DNA from: Novosphingobium sp. 32-60-15
GTDB lineage: Bacteria; Pseudomonadota; Alphaproteobacteria; Sphingomonadales; Sphingomonadaceae
Assembly: GCF_002280675.1 (NCBI RefSeq)
Contig: NZ_NCEN01000020.1
Location: 1-50,547 of the forward strand
Direction of reading: 5' to 3'
DNA length: 50,547 nucleotides
Part shown: positions 1 to 7,800 of the stretch, one piece after another
Position numbering within the stretch: the first letter of the stretch is position 1
Layout: every line of letters starts with the position of its first letter
Position numbers and translations under genes: made by a program
Notes under the pieces: generated by a model
Seen by the model: only the letters and a program-made list of their open reading frames with translations
Database searches by the model: none
What the model was told of the DNA's origin: nothing

Positions 1-108
1 AACAACCAGAGTTCCGACAAAAGCAGCGCCTCCTCAACGCCGCTATTGAATCAAGCCATCGCCGCCAGCGCAAGCGATTTAATGGGTCCTGAGCCTAAAA
101 TAGCGTAA
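1..108 (+). other. possible 3' end of an unidentified gene
   Basis: The window opens inside unknown sequence that runs toward holA. Two plus-strand frames are open from the edge: one stops with TAA at 106-108 and would end ...MGPEPKIA, the other stops with TGA at 90-92 and would end ...RRQRKRFNGS. On the minus strand an AGGAGG sits about 8 bases before a TTG that would read off the window edge. Third-position GC does not separate the two plus frames, so I cannot say which is real or whether any is. The sequence left of position 1 is needed. Confidence 0.2.
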
Positions 109-120
109 TGGTAAAATGCT

Positions 121-1143
121 CTACCGCACTGCAGCACGGGCAATTTCAGCCAAACCTTGTGCCAGCATCAGTTCGCTGTTGCGGTTGTCTGAAATAAGGG
201 TGCGGTGCAGCATTGATAGCCGCTCGGTCAAGCGGACAAGCCTTGCGCCCCGCCAACGGCGCAATTGCGCGGTAAGGTCTGCACGGTCCCGGAAGAAAAT
301 GCGCTTTGATACAACCTCTTGTTCCATAAAGCTGCTTACATCGCCGCGCTCGCCCATGCGCGCTGCCAGCTGCACCAATTGTGCCGCGCGGCGTTCAAAA
401 GCCAGCAGCAAGCCAACCGGATTAAGGTCCATCTCGCGCATGCGCGCCAGTTCAGCGGGCAATTTGCGCGCTTCCCCGCCCAGCACCACATTGACCAGCG
501 GCATGAAGCTATCATCTTCATTCGTCGCGCAAATTTCATCAAGCGCTGCAGCGGTGGCTTCACGCGGCGCGTGTGGTGCTGCATCAAGATAGAGCGCGAG
601 CTTCTCGATCTCGCTTCGTGCCATTCGCGTATCCAGACCGGTTGATCTGGCGAGGCGTTCGGCAAGGGCACCGTTCAGCTTGACCCCTACCGCATCACCC
701 ATGTCGCGCACGGCGTCGGTCACCGATTTGAGTTCGGGCAAATAGAACATCGCAACCATCGCGCCCGGCTTGCTGTCGAGCAACTTGGCGATGCGGGATT
801 TGTCGGTGGCTGATGTCGCCACAATCAACACCGGCCAGCCATCAACCGGGCTTTCCAGCAGCGCCTCTACGGCATCGAAAGCATCATCGCCGGTTGCGCG
901 GATGTGGATGATCCGCTTGTCGCCAAACAGCGAAACCGACCGCGCCTCATCCGCCAGTTTTACCGGATCACGTTTCAGTTCCGCGCCAGTCAGTTCCACC
1001 TTTTCGGCGTCGCCCAACAGGCTGGCGATCCGGTTTGCGGCATCGGTTGAGCCTGCTTCATCAGGTCCGCAAAAATAGAAAATCCGGCATTCACGCGCCG
1101 CTTTGGCAGCGCCGGACAGGAATGTCTTCTGGGTAAGCTTCAC
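121..1143 (-). CDS. holA: DNA polymerase III subunit delta
   Basis: This is the delta subunit of the clamp loader (gamma/tau complex), which opens the beta sliding clamp and loads it on primed DNA in the cytoplasm. The 340-aa length is typical. The N-terminal third has the HolA pattern of a small AAA+-like fold without a canonical P-loop (IFYFCGPDEAGSTDAANRI near the start). A helical C-terminal clamp-loader collar domain ends in LAQGLAEIARAAVR. The start is GTG, ten bases after the lptE stop, so it is probably co-transcribed with leuS and lptE. The order leuS-lptE-holA is common in alphaproteobacteria. Identification is from family resemblance and context. Confidence 0.9.
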   Translation of the reverse strand: MKLTQKTFLSGAAKAARECRIFYFCGPDEAGSTDAANRIASLLGDAEKVELTGAELKRDPVKLADEARSVSLFGDKRIIHIRATGDDAFDAVEALLESPVDGWPVLIVATSATDKSRIAKLLDSKPGAMVAMFYLPELKSVTDAVRDMGDAVGVKLNGALAERLARSTGLDTRMARSEIEKLALYLDAAPHAPREATAAALDEICATNEDDSFMPLVNVVLGGEARKLPAELARMREMDLNPVGLLLAFERRAAQLVQLAARMGERGDVSSFMEQEVVSKRIFFRDRADLTAQLRRWRGARLVRLTERLSMLHRTLISDNRNSELMLAQGLAEIARAAVR

Positions 1144-1153
1144 TGCGCCCGCA

Positions 1154-1648
1154 TCATTTTGCGTCGCGCATGCGCACCGAAACGCGCGTCACAATCTGGT
1201 CGGCCACTTCCTGTGCCAGATTTTCAAGCGCGGTCTGTTCGGCCGCGATGACTGCATATTCGCTGTTGACCACGTCAAAACCGGCGTCCGATCCTGCGGT
1301 CGCATCCAGCAGGACATTGCCGGTCGTCAGATCGACAAGCTGATAGCGTGCGCGCAAGGTGCGCCGTTCACGCGTGGTCGTATCATTGGATAACTGGCCC
1401 AGCCCTTCGACCTTGTCATCCAGCCGGATGTCGAGCCGGTAGCGCGCCGCGCCATTGTCCTGGCCTGCCCCCAAGCGGTCGGTCAGCGCATTGCGCACCA
1501 GCCAGCCTGATTGCCCCTCGATCGGGCCGACGCTGACATCGGATAGCGCGCGCGCCACACCACCGCTGCCGCCGCCTGCATACATCGGCTGCAATCCGCA
1601 CCCGCCCAACAGGGCCAGCGCAGCGAACAGGGCGAGGCGTTTACGCAA
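1154..1648 (-). CDS. lptE: LPS-assembly lipoprotein LptE
   Basis: LptE plugs the LptD barrel in the outer membrane and helps insert lipopolysaccharide at the cell surface. The protein has 164 aa. Its N-terminus is a lipoprotein signal, MRKRLALFAALALLGGC, with a lipobox ending at Cys17, followed by GLQPMYAGG, a stretch typical of alphaproteobacterial LptE. The start codon is TTG inside the last codons of leuS, an 8-base overlap, so translation is probably coupled to leuS. The body is divergent, as is usual for the family, and the call rests on lipobox, length and the leuS-holA context. Confidence 0.82.
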   Translation of the reverse strand: MRKRLALFAALALLGGCGLQPMYAGGGSGGVARALSDVSVGPIEGQSGWLVRNALTDRLGAGQDNGAARYRLDIRLDDKVEGLGQLSNDTTTRERRTLRARYQLVDLTTGNVLLDATAGSDAGFDVVNSEYAVIAAEQTALENLAQEVADQIVTRVSVRMRDAK

Positions 1649-4196
1649 CGAGGTTCACCAGACGGTCAGGCACAACGATCACCTTCTTCACTTCCGCCCC
1701 TTCCAGCGCACGCTGCACTTTCTCGGACGCAAGGGCAAGGCGCTCAAGCTCTTCTTTCGACGTGCCCTTGGCCACGGTCACCGTATCGCGCAGCTTGCCT
1801 TTGACTTGAATGGCAACGGTCACTTCATCATCGACCAGCAGCGCGGGATCGACTTCGGGCCATGCGGCATCGGCAATCAGGCCTGCATTGAGGTGCGTAA
1901 AGGCTTCTTCGGCCAGATGCGGCATCATCGGCGCCGCCAGCAGCAGCAGGCTGCGGATGGCAGCGGTGCGGCTGGCCGATGGCGCGGCCTTTTCAATCGC
2001 GCCGGTCAATTCATAGATGCGCGCCACGGCCTTGTTGAAGCCCAGTGCCTCGATGTCGCCTGCAACCGCGAACACGATCTGGTGCGTCTTGCGGTCCAGC
2101 GATTTGTCTTCGCCCACCGCACTTGCATCAAGCTGGCCGAACAAGCGCCACAACCGCTGCACAAACCGTGCGCAACCTTCGATCCCGGCTTCTGACCACG
2201 GCAAGTCGCGCTCGGGCGGACTGTCGGACAGCATGAACCAGCGGATTGCGTCCGCGCCGTATTTTGCCACGATCTCGTCCGGGTCCACCACGTTTTTCTT
2301 GGACTTGGACATCTTGATCACGCGGCCGACTTCGACCGCCGCGCCATCGGCCTTCAGCGTTGCGCCTTCGCTGGTGCGCTCCACTTCGCCCGGTGAAAAG
2401 AAGATCGGCTGGCCGTTTTCCGGATTGCGCCGTTCATACGTCTCATGCGTGACCATGCCTTGTGTGAACAGGCTGGCGAACGGCTCGGTCACCTCGATCT
2501 TGCCGATCCGGGCCAGCGCACGGGTCCAGAAGCGGGCGTAGAGCAAGTGCAGGATCGCGTGTTCGATGCCGCCGATATACTGTTCCACCGGCAGCCAGCG
2601 CTTGATCTCTTCAGGATCAAACGGGCGGTCGGCGGGCTGGCTGGCAAAGCGCAGGAAATACCACGACGAATCGACGAAAGTATCGAGCGTATCGGTCTCG
2701 CGCCGCGCCGCATGGCCGCATTGCGGGCAATCGACATGCTTCCATGTGGGATGCCGGTTGAGCGGATTGCCCGGCACATCGAAGGTTACGTCTTCGGGCA
2801 GGACCACGGGCAAGTGCTTTTTCGGCACCGGCACCACGCCGCACACTTCGCAGTGGATGAACGGGATGGGGGTACCCCAATAGCGTTGGCGCGACACGCC
2901 CCAGTCGCGCAGGCGCCATACCGTCTTGCCTTCGCCAAAGCCGCCGGCTTGCATGCGGTTGATGATCTCAGCCTTGGCGTCTGCCACGCTCATGCCATCA
3001 AGGAAGTCCGAGTTCACCAGAACGCCGTCGCCCGCCTCGGCTTCTGTGCCAAACGGCTTGTCCGCGTCGGCAGGGTCGCTGGCCACTACGCGCAGGATCG
3101 GAAGATCGTACTTCGTCGCAAAATCGAAATCGCGCTGGTCGTGTCCGGGCACGGCCATGATCGCGCCGGTTCCATATTCCATCAATACGAAGTTGGCGAT
3201 GTAGACGGGCAGGTCCGCGCCGGTGAACGGATGCTTTGCGGTAATTTTGGTATCGAAGCCCAGCTTTTCGGCGGTTTCCAGTTCCGCAGCGGTCGTGCCT
3301 CCCTGCTTGCACAGCGCGATGAAGTCTTGCGCGGCTTGATTATCAACCGCCACACCTTGCGCCACCGGATGATCGGCGGCCACGGCCACAAAGCTTGCGC
3401 CGAAAATCGTATCAGGCCGTGTGGTGTAGACTTCCAGCTTTTCACCGCTGGAAAGATCGAACGCGAACTGCAAACCTTGGCTTTTGCCGATCCAGTTTTC
3501 CTGCATCGTGCGGACTTTTTCGGGCCAGTTGTCCAGCGTCGACAAGCCTTCCAGCAATTCGTCAGCAAAGTCGGTGATCTTGAGGAACCACTGGCTCAGC
3601 TTGCGCTTTTCCACCAGCGCGCCCGACCGCCAGCCGCGCCCGTCGATCACTTGTTCGTTGGCCAGCACGGTGTGATCCACCGGGTCCCAGTTGACCGTCG
3701 ATTCCTTGCGGTAAACCAGGCCTGCTGCGTAAAGATCAAGGAACAGCGCCTGTTCGTGACCGTAATATTCCGGCTCGCACGTCGCAATCTCGCGGCTCCA
3801 ATCGAGCGCAAAGCCGAGCCGCTTCAATTGCGCTTTCATGTTGGCGATGTTTTCGCGCGTCCAGCCGCCGGGGTGAACGCCCTTTTCCATCGCAGCGTTT
3901 TCAGCCGGCATGCCGAAAGCGTCCCAGCCCATCGGGTGCAGGACTTCGTGGCCACGCATCCGCTTATAGCGCGCCAGAACGTCGCCCATCGTGTAATTGC
4001 GCACGTGGCCGATGTGGATGCGCCCCGAAGGATAGGGGAACATCTCCAAAACAAAGCTGCGCGGCTTTGTGCTGGCGTCATCTGCGCGGAATGATTGCTG
4101 ATCGTCCCACACTTTTTGCCAACGCGTGTCGGCAACAGCGGGGTCAAAGCGGTCTGGCGCGGGAGTGGCTGGCGGCGTTGTGGCAGATGCGGTCAT
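1641..4196 (-). CDS. leuS: leucyl-tRNA synthetase
   Basis: A class Ia aminoacyl-tRNA synthetase that charges tRNA-Leu. With the start chosen here it has 851 aa. The HIGH signature (HIGH within GRIHIGHVRNY) lies at about residues 61-64 and KMSKS (KMSKSKKNVVDPDE) at about residue 625. Between them are the CP1 editing insert and a Cys pair region (CEVCG...CPQCG). The C-terminal anticodon-binding part ends in VVPDRLVNLVA. The ATG at 4196 is preferred over an in-frame ATG 36 bases upstream, because AGAGGAGC sits just ahead of it. Its last bases overlap the TTG start of lptE. Confidence 0.97.
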   Translation of the reverse strand: MTASATTPPATPAPDRFDPAVADTRWQKVWDDQQSFRADDASTKPRSFVLEMFPYPSGRIHIGHVRNYTMGDVLARYKRMRGHEVLHPMGWDAFGMPAENAAMEKGVHPGGWTRENIANMKAQLKRLGFALDWSREIATCEPEYYGHEQALFLDLYAAGLVYRKESTVNWDPVDHTVLANEQVIDGRGWRSGALVEKRKLSQWFLKITDFADELLEGLSTLDNWPEKVRTMQENWIGKSQGLQFAFDLSSGEKLEVYTTRPDTIFGASFVAVAADHPVAQGVAVDNQAAQDFIALCKQGGTTAAELETAEKLGFDTKITAKHPFTGADLPVYIANFVLMEYGTGAIMAVPGHDQRDFDFATKYDLPILRVVASDPADADKPFGTEAEAGDGVLVNSDFLDGMSVADAKAEIINRMQAGGFGEGKTVWRLRDWGVSRQRYWGTPIPFIHCEVCGVVPVPKKHLPVVLPEDVTFDVPGNPLNRHPTWKHVDCPQCGHAARRETDTLDTFVDSSWYFLRFASQPADRPFDPEEIKRWLPVEQYIGGIEHAILHLLYARFWTRALARIGKIEVTEPFASLFTQGMVTHETYERRNPENGQPIFFSPGEVERTSEGATLKADGAAVEVGRVIKMSKSKKNVVDPDEIVAKYGADAIRWFMLSDSPPERDLPWSEAGIEGCARFVQRLWRLFGQLDASAVGEDKSLDRKTHQIVFAVAGDIEALGFNKAVARIYELTGAIEKAAPSASRTAAIRSLLLLAAPMMPHLAEEAFTHLNAGLIADAAWPEVDPALLVDDEVTVAIQVKGKLRDTVTVAKGTSKEELERLALASEKVQRALEGAEVKKVIVVPDRLVNLVA

Positions 4197-4250
4197 GGAC
4201 GCTCCTCTAGGCAGAGCAGCCATGACACGCAAGATTCGCCTTCAGGTGGG

Positions 4251-4715
4251 TTATCCGGTGATTGAGGCGCGGCGCAGGTCGCGCGCCTTGGTCAGGATGA
4301 TGTCTTCCAGCTTTTGCACGGTCACCGCCTGAACGGGGGCATCCACCCATTGGCCGGTGGTCGAGATCTGGCGGCTGGCGGCAACGCGCAGGGCATCGGC
4401 GCGCAAGTCCTTGTCAACGATCGAAACCGTCACCTTCATCCGCTCGCCGGGGTTCTTGGGGTTGGTGTACCAATCTGTCACGATGACCCCGCCATTGCTG
4501 TCTGTCTGGAGCAGCGGCATGAACGAAAGCGCATCAAGGCTGGCGCGCCACAAATAGGCGTTCACGCCGATGGTCGTCACCTGGCTTGCGGCAAGATCTG
4601 CCTTGGGCCGTTCTTTCTTGCCGCAGCCAGTGGCCAGAAGGGCCATGGCCCCGATCACGATGCCGCGAATGACCAAAGTGCGGGTGTTGCGCGCGGTCTT
4701 GAAAGTCTTGGTCAC
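4251..4715 (-). CDS. DUF3576 domain lipoprotein
   Basis: A 154-aa predicted lipoprotein of the DUF3576 family, found upstream of leuS in many alphaproteobacteria. Its function is not established. The start is taken as GTG at 4715, preceded by AAGGA. This places a signal segment (LVIRGIVIGAMALLATGC) at the N-terminus, with the lipid-bearing Cys at residue 31. The rest, from ASQVTTIGVNAYLWRASLDAL onward, matches the family pattern: YLWRASLD, an ITDWY-like stretch (VTDWYTNP) and a C-terminal AR-LR tail. A longer frame exists upstream but lacks a ribosome site and would bury the signal peptide. It lies 54 bases before leuS on the same strand and may head that operon. Confidence 0.8.
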   Translation of the reverse strand: MTKTFKTARNTRTLVIRGIVIGAMALLATGCGKKERPKADLAASQVTTIGVNAYLWRASLDALSFMPLLQTDSNGGVIVTDWYTNPKNPGERMKVTVSIVDKDLRADALRVAASRQISTTGQWVDAPVQAVTVQKLEDIILTKARDLRRASITG

Positions 4716-5109
4716 TTGGTCACAGTCCTTGGCTTGGCGGCCTTGAACAACAGACCGGCGCAAAGCCGTTCCGTTCAAACAAGGCCGTATCGTGCAATAC
4801 AGCGTTTGAAAGGCCTCTATCACCCCCGCGCGCCGTGCCGCAAGCACGATGAATGCACAGGCATGGCTTGGCGGCAAATGCATGCCGCGGCCGTGAACAC
4901 TTGCTGAATGCACTTTGCACTGTGGAGTCTTCGCCACACTCGCAAAGGAAGAGTCGGAATGTGGTGCGGGCTATAGAATTTTAAATCCCGCGCGAGTAGA
5001 AGAGATAGGAGACATTCCGCGAGACTCGGCCATACAGGCTTTGCCAGACAAAGAATGTTTGAAAACAGCGTTGTAGTACGGCGCTTTTCGGGGTCGAAAC
5101 AGGTTTATC

Positions 5110-5895
5110 ATGACGGGCATTGGCAACAGTTCAAACGCAGCAGGCTCCAAGGGCCGCCGCTTGCGTGCGCCGGTCGCCATGGCCGTTTCGGTTGTCGTGG
5201 GCCTGCTTTTGGCACCAACCGTCAGCAGCGCTTTTTCCAGCGGCTTTGATGCAACGCCGGTCAGCCTTGCGGCGCGCGGCGGTATCGGCTCGTTCACGCC
5301 CGCTTCGGTTGATGAACGGCTGGCTTCGCAAATCACTGTCCGCGCTTTGAAGACGGGCCGGTTGTTCCGCTTTACCCCGGCTGGCAATGAAACGCGCACT
5401 AACCGCGCGGTCACCGTGGCGGTCCGTCTTGATTCGCAAAGCGCGCGTGCTTTCTCGGTACGCAGCACATTGGCTGATGGCGCTGCACAGGCGGGCGCTT
5501 CGCCGGTGCGTATCGCGCCGGTGGCTTACAATCTGGGAATGGCACGCGGCTTTGCCAGCTTTGCTGCACCTTCGTCATCATCGCTTCTTGACCTGCAGCG
5601 GATCGAGATGCCCGATCTTGCAAAGCTTAAGCCGGTTGCATCCGCACCTTCGGCCCCGTCACGCTTTGCCCCGCGGGTTGAAATGGATGGCCGTGATCGT
5701 GCGGGCCGTGCGCCACGCACCCTTGAGGGGCAGGGTGATTACCAGCTCGATCTTGGCGGAAGCTATCGCCTGACCCGCAATCTGAATGTCACCGCCGGTG
5801 TGCGCTATTCGCCGGAACGTGATCGTATTCTGCCACTTACAGATGGCAAGCAAGATAATCAGGCGGTCTATGTCGGAACACAGTTCCGCTTTTAA
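5110..5895 (+). CDS. secreted hypothetical protein, possible outer-membrane protein
   Basis: I do not recognise this 261-aa protein. It has a basic N-terminus (KGRRLRAP) followed by a hydrophobic segment, AVSVVVGLLLAPTVSSAFS, that looks like a cleavable signal peptide ending near residue 41. The C-terminal 60 residues (YQLDLGGSYRLTRNLNVTAG, then YVGTQFRF) alternate polar and hydrophobic residues. The protein ends in an aromatic Phe, which is the usual recognition signal for the BAM machinery. The middle is Ser/Ala/Pro-rich. Inference: an exported protein with a small beta-barrel or beta-strand C-terminus in the outer membrane. It is flanked by an oppositely directed lipoprotein gene and by phaB. 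Confidence 0.7.
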   Translation: MTGIGNSSNAAGSKGRRLRAPVAMAVSVVVGLLLAPTVSSAFSSGFDATPVSLAARGGIGSFTPASVDERLASQITVRALKTGRLFRFTPAGNETRTNRAVTVAVRLDSQSARAFSVRSTLADGAAQAGASPVRIAPVAYNLGMARGFASFAAPSSSSLLDLQRIEMPDLAKLKPVASAPSAPSRFAPRVEMDGRDRAGRAPRTLEGQGDYQLDLGGSYRLTRNLNVTAGVRYSPERDRILPLTDGKQDNQAVYVGTQFRF

Positions 5896-5937
5896 TAAAA
5901 GGCCGCAGTTTCAATTTGCTGCTATGCACCAATTCGG

Positions 5938-5953
5938 TGCTGCACCTGCAGCA
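5938..5953. promoter_or_regulatory. PhaR-like operator palindrome upstream of phaB
   Basis: TGCTGC-ACCT-GCAGCA is a perfect palindrome with 6-base half-sites and a 4-base spacer, 78 bases before the phaB start. A further TGCTGC lies about 20 bases upstream, within TTTGCTGCTATGCACC. The PHB-cycle repressor PhaR is reported, from memory, to bind CTGC-N3-4-GCAG in Rhodobacter, and this site fits. No phaR gene is visible in the window, so the assignment is inference. Confidence 0.55.
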
Positions 5954-6031
5954 TAAGCCATTCTATAACTTGTAGCTTTGCGTTCATCGACTTACGATAG
6001 GCCCTCAAACGGGAATATTGGGAGCAATACT

Positions 6032-6754
6032 ATGACGCGAGTTGCAGTCGTCACCGGTGGTAGCCGCGGGATCGGCCAAGCCATCTGTCTTGCATTAAAA
6101 GCGCAAGGACGCACGGTGGTGGCCAATTACGCCGGGAACGAGGAAAAGGCTCGCGCTTTCACTGCCGAAACCGGAATTCCCGCTTACCGCTTTGATGTTG
6201 GGGATCATGAAGCAACGCTTGAAGGCTGTGCGCGTATCGCCGCTGAAGTCGGACCAATCGACATTGTCGTGAACAATGCCGGCATCACCCGCGATGGCGT
6301 GCTCCACAAGATGAGCTTCGATGACTGGAACGAGGTCATGCGCATCAATCTTGGCGGTTGCTTCAACATGGCCAAGGCAACATTTCCCGGCATGCGCGAA
6401 CGCGGATGGGGCCGCATCGTCAACATCGGTTCGGTAAACGGTCAGTCCGGCCAGTACGGTCAGGTCAACTATGCCGCAGCAAAGTCCGGGATCCACGGCT
6501 TTACCAAGGCTTTGGCGCAGGAAGGCGCAAAGTTCGGCGTAACTGTCAACGCAATTGCGCCGGGATATATCGATACCGACATGGTTGCGGCAGTTCCCCC
6601 GGCAGTCCTGGAAAAGATTGTCGCCAAGGTTCCGGTCGGCCGACTTGGTCATGCCGACGAAATCGCGCGCGGCGTCGCTTTCCTTACCGCCGATGACGGC
6701 GCTTTTGTCACGGGTTCGACCATGTCGCTGAACGGCGGACAGCACATGTACTGA
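6032..6754 (+). CDS. phaB: acetoacetyl-CoA reductase
   Basis: An NADPH-dependent short-chain dehydrogenase that reduces acetoacetyl-CoA to (R)-3-hydroxybutyryl-CoA, the second step of polyhydroxybutyrate synthesis. It has 240 aa. The Rossmann motif TGGSRGIG is at residues 8-15, NNAG follows, and the catalytic Ser-Tyr-Lys set lies in NIGSVNGQSGQYGQVNYAAAKSG. The stretch NGQ-GQ-GQVNY and the C-terminal SLNGGQHMY set PhaB apart from general FabG enzymes. The ATG at 6032 follows GGGAG at a good distance; an earlier in-frame ATG lacks a site. It appears monocistronic: a PhaR-like palindrome lies upstream and a hairpin follows the stop. Confidence 0.93.
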   Translation: MTRVAVVTGGSRGIGQAICLALKAQGRTVVANYAGNEEKARAFTAETGIPAYRFDVGDHEATLEGCARIAAEVGPIDIVVNNAGITRDGVLHKMSFDDWNEVMRINLGGCFNMAKATFPGMRERGWGRIVNIGSVNGQSGQYGQVNYAAAKSGIHGFTKALAQEGAKFGVTVNAIAPGYIDTDMVAAVPPAVLEKIVAKVPVGRLGHADEIARGVAFLTADDGAFVTGSTMSLNGGQHMY

Positions 6755-6758
6755 TGGT

Positions 6759-6788
6759 GCGGGGCAGGTGCCAGTGTGCCTGCCCCGC
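6759..6788 (+). terminator. hairpin after phaB
   Basis: GCGGGGCAGG at 6759-6768 pairs perfectly with CCTGCCCCGC at 6779-6788 around a 10-base loop, four bases after the phaB stop codon. No T-run follows, so it may terminate poorly or mainly protect the 3' end of the message. A GTG in the left arm could start a longer version of the next gene, but this is unlikely. Confidence 0.6.
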
Positions 6789-6809
6789 CTCATGCTGCCC
6801 CGCCTTGTC

Positions 6810-7070
6810 ATGACCATACCCTATCACCCCCCGGTCAAACGCTCGGTAGAGATTGCCGGGCACAAGACCTCGATCAGTCTTGAACCTTTGTTTTGGGATA
6901 TGTTGCGCAGTGCCGCCCTGCGCGAAGGCGTTCCGCTTAACGCGCTCGTCGCGCGGATCGATGTCGAAAGAATCGCCAGCTCGACCCCGCCCGGTCTGGC
7001 CGGGGCTATTCGGATCTGGCTTGTCTCAAACAGATTGGATCAGGACGCCGAGGGCGCTGGCGCAGGCTGA
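6810..7070 (+). CDS. ribbon-helix-helix domain protein
   Basis: A small 86-aa protein with a ribbon-helix-helix fold of the RHH_4 type: VKRSVEIAGHKTSISLEPLFWDML gives the strand and first helix, and REGVPLNALVARIDVERI the second. Such proteins may bind DNA as dimers and are often encoded near PHA or fatty-acid genes in alphaproteobacteria, but the target is unknown. The ATG at 6810 is chosen because it starts just before the domain; no clear ribosome site is visible. Its last 31 bases overlap the 3' end of the oppositely directed lipoprotein gene. Confidence 0.78.
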   Translation: MTIPYHPPVKRSVEIAGHKTSISLEPLFWDMLRSAALREGVPLNALVARIDVERIASSTPPGLAGAIRIWLVSNRLDQDAEGAGAG

Positions 7071-7240
7071 GCCGTTACCTCTGCTTCGGGCAGTTCCGGC
7101 AATTCGCGCTTATCCAGCATTTCTGCCGCAGCGTCCAAAGCGCGGGCCTCGTCTTGCGTCACCCCGCCCGGCTTTTCCTCTTCGCTTGCGCTGCAAGCGA
7201 CCAGCATAAGGGCCAGAGGAAAAACGGGCAGGGCGCGCAT
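7040..7240 (-). CDS. small predicted lipoprotein
   Basis: A 66-aa protein with a lipoprotein signal MRALPVFPLALMLVAC (lipid Cys at residue 16), followed by an acidic, Pro/Ala-rich tail (EEEKPGG, LDKRELPELPEAEV) without a recognisable domain. I do not recognise a family. The ATG at 7240 is preferred over one 36 bases upstream because it gives a compact signal peptide. The 3' end overlaps the convergent ribbon-helix-helix gene by 31 bases. A second small lipoprotein gene lies just upstream on the same strand, so the two may be transcribed together. Confidence 0.6.
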   Translation of the reverse strand: MRALPVFPLALMLVACSASEEEKPGGVTQDEARALDAAAEMLDKRELPELPEAEVTAQPAPAPSAS

Positions 7241-7303
7241 TGTCAGTGTCTTTCGCTTGCGGATCGTCACCCGCAATTGAACCCGATTAGTGAGCAGGTC
7301 GAA

Positions 7304-7606
7304 TTATTGAGCAGGCTTTGCCTCGGCATCGCCTTCAGCTTCGGCGGCTTGCACAGCAGCGGCAACCGCAGCGGCATTGTTGGCCGTGTCGCGCACCGCG
7401 TTGGCTTCGGCATCAGCAGCAGATGATGCATCAGGTGCTGGTGCCATAGGGGCAGCCGCCGCCGAAGGCTCCATCGGCGGCAGTTCATCGGCAGGCATTT
7501 CAACCGTGTCTTCCGACGCTGCTTCCGATGCATCGTCGGAACGGCCACAGGCCGTGATCGCAAGGCTGGCTGCGGCAACGATGGCGAGGCTGGCGTACTT
7601 CTTCAT
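7304..7606 (-). CDS. alanine-rich small lipoprotein
   Basis: A 100-aa protein with a lipobox, SLAITAC (Cys20), after a short basic start (MKKY). The mature part is strongly Ala/Glu/Asp-rich and low in complexity (DASSAADAEANAVRDTANNA, then AAAVQAAEAEGDAEA). It is predicted to be a lipid-anchored, largely unstructured or helical periplasmic protein. It resembles the 24.6-24.9 kb lipoprotein in composition and in the element AVRD. GGGAAGTTTC precedes the ATG and offers a ribosome site. Function unknown. Confidence 0.65.
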   Translation of the reverse strand: MKKYASLAIVAAASLAITACGRSDDASEAASEDTVEMPADELPPMEPSAAAAPMAPAPDASSAADAEANAVRDTANNAAAVAAAVQAAEAEGDAEAKPAQ

Positions 7607-7749
7607 GAAACTTCCCTCTCATGGGTAACGCGTCCAAATGACGCATCAACCGCAAGCTTTCCTGCGGCACACATAAGGCGTTATTATCGGCGGGTAGCGG
7701 TGAAGGCAAATGCATCCTGCATCACGGCTCTACGCGTTCGCTAACATCT

Positions 7750-7769
7750 GATATAAAGGCATCTTTAAG
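7750..7769. promoter_or_regulatory. operator-like palindrome 1 (ArsR/SahR type)
   Basis: GATATAAAGGCATCTTTAAG contains the inverted repeat TAAAG-N4-CTTTA. It resembles the ATAAAGATATCTTTAT-type sites that I recall for ArsR-family SAH/SAM-sensing regulators of methionine genes in proteobacteria. It lies about 40 bases before the regulator gene and 30 bases, centre to centre, from palindrome 2. This spacing is about three helical turns, so two dimers would sit on one face of the DNA. Confidence 0.6.
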
Positions 7770-7773
7770 TCTA

Positions 7774-7800
7774 TTGACGGATATAAAGGTTTCCTTATAT
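7774..7800 (+). promoter_or_regulatory. promoter with operator-like palindrome 2
   Basis: TTGACG at 7774-7779 could be a -35 element and TATATG at 7796-7801 (or TTATAT at 7795) a -10 element with a 15-16 base spacer. The palindrome ATATAAAGGTTTCCTTATAT at 7781-7800 fills the space between them, so a bound regulator would block RNA polymerase. Transcription would begin near 7807-7811, next to the ATG at 7811. The call is from sequence pattern only. Confidence 0.5.

Noticed and set aside
2445..4094. A 549-codon open frame on the plus strand opposite leuS
   Set aside because: It is the antisense shadow of a certain gene in GC-rich DNA, where stop codons are rare. It is rich in His, Arg and Ala, with no domain, signal or ribosome site.
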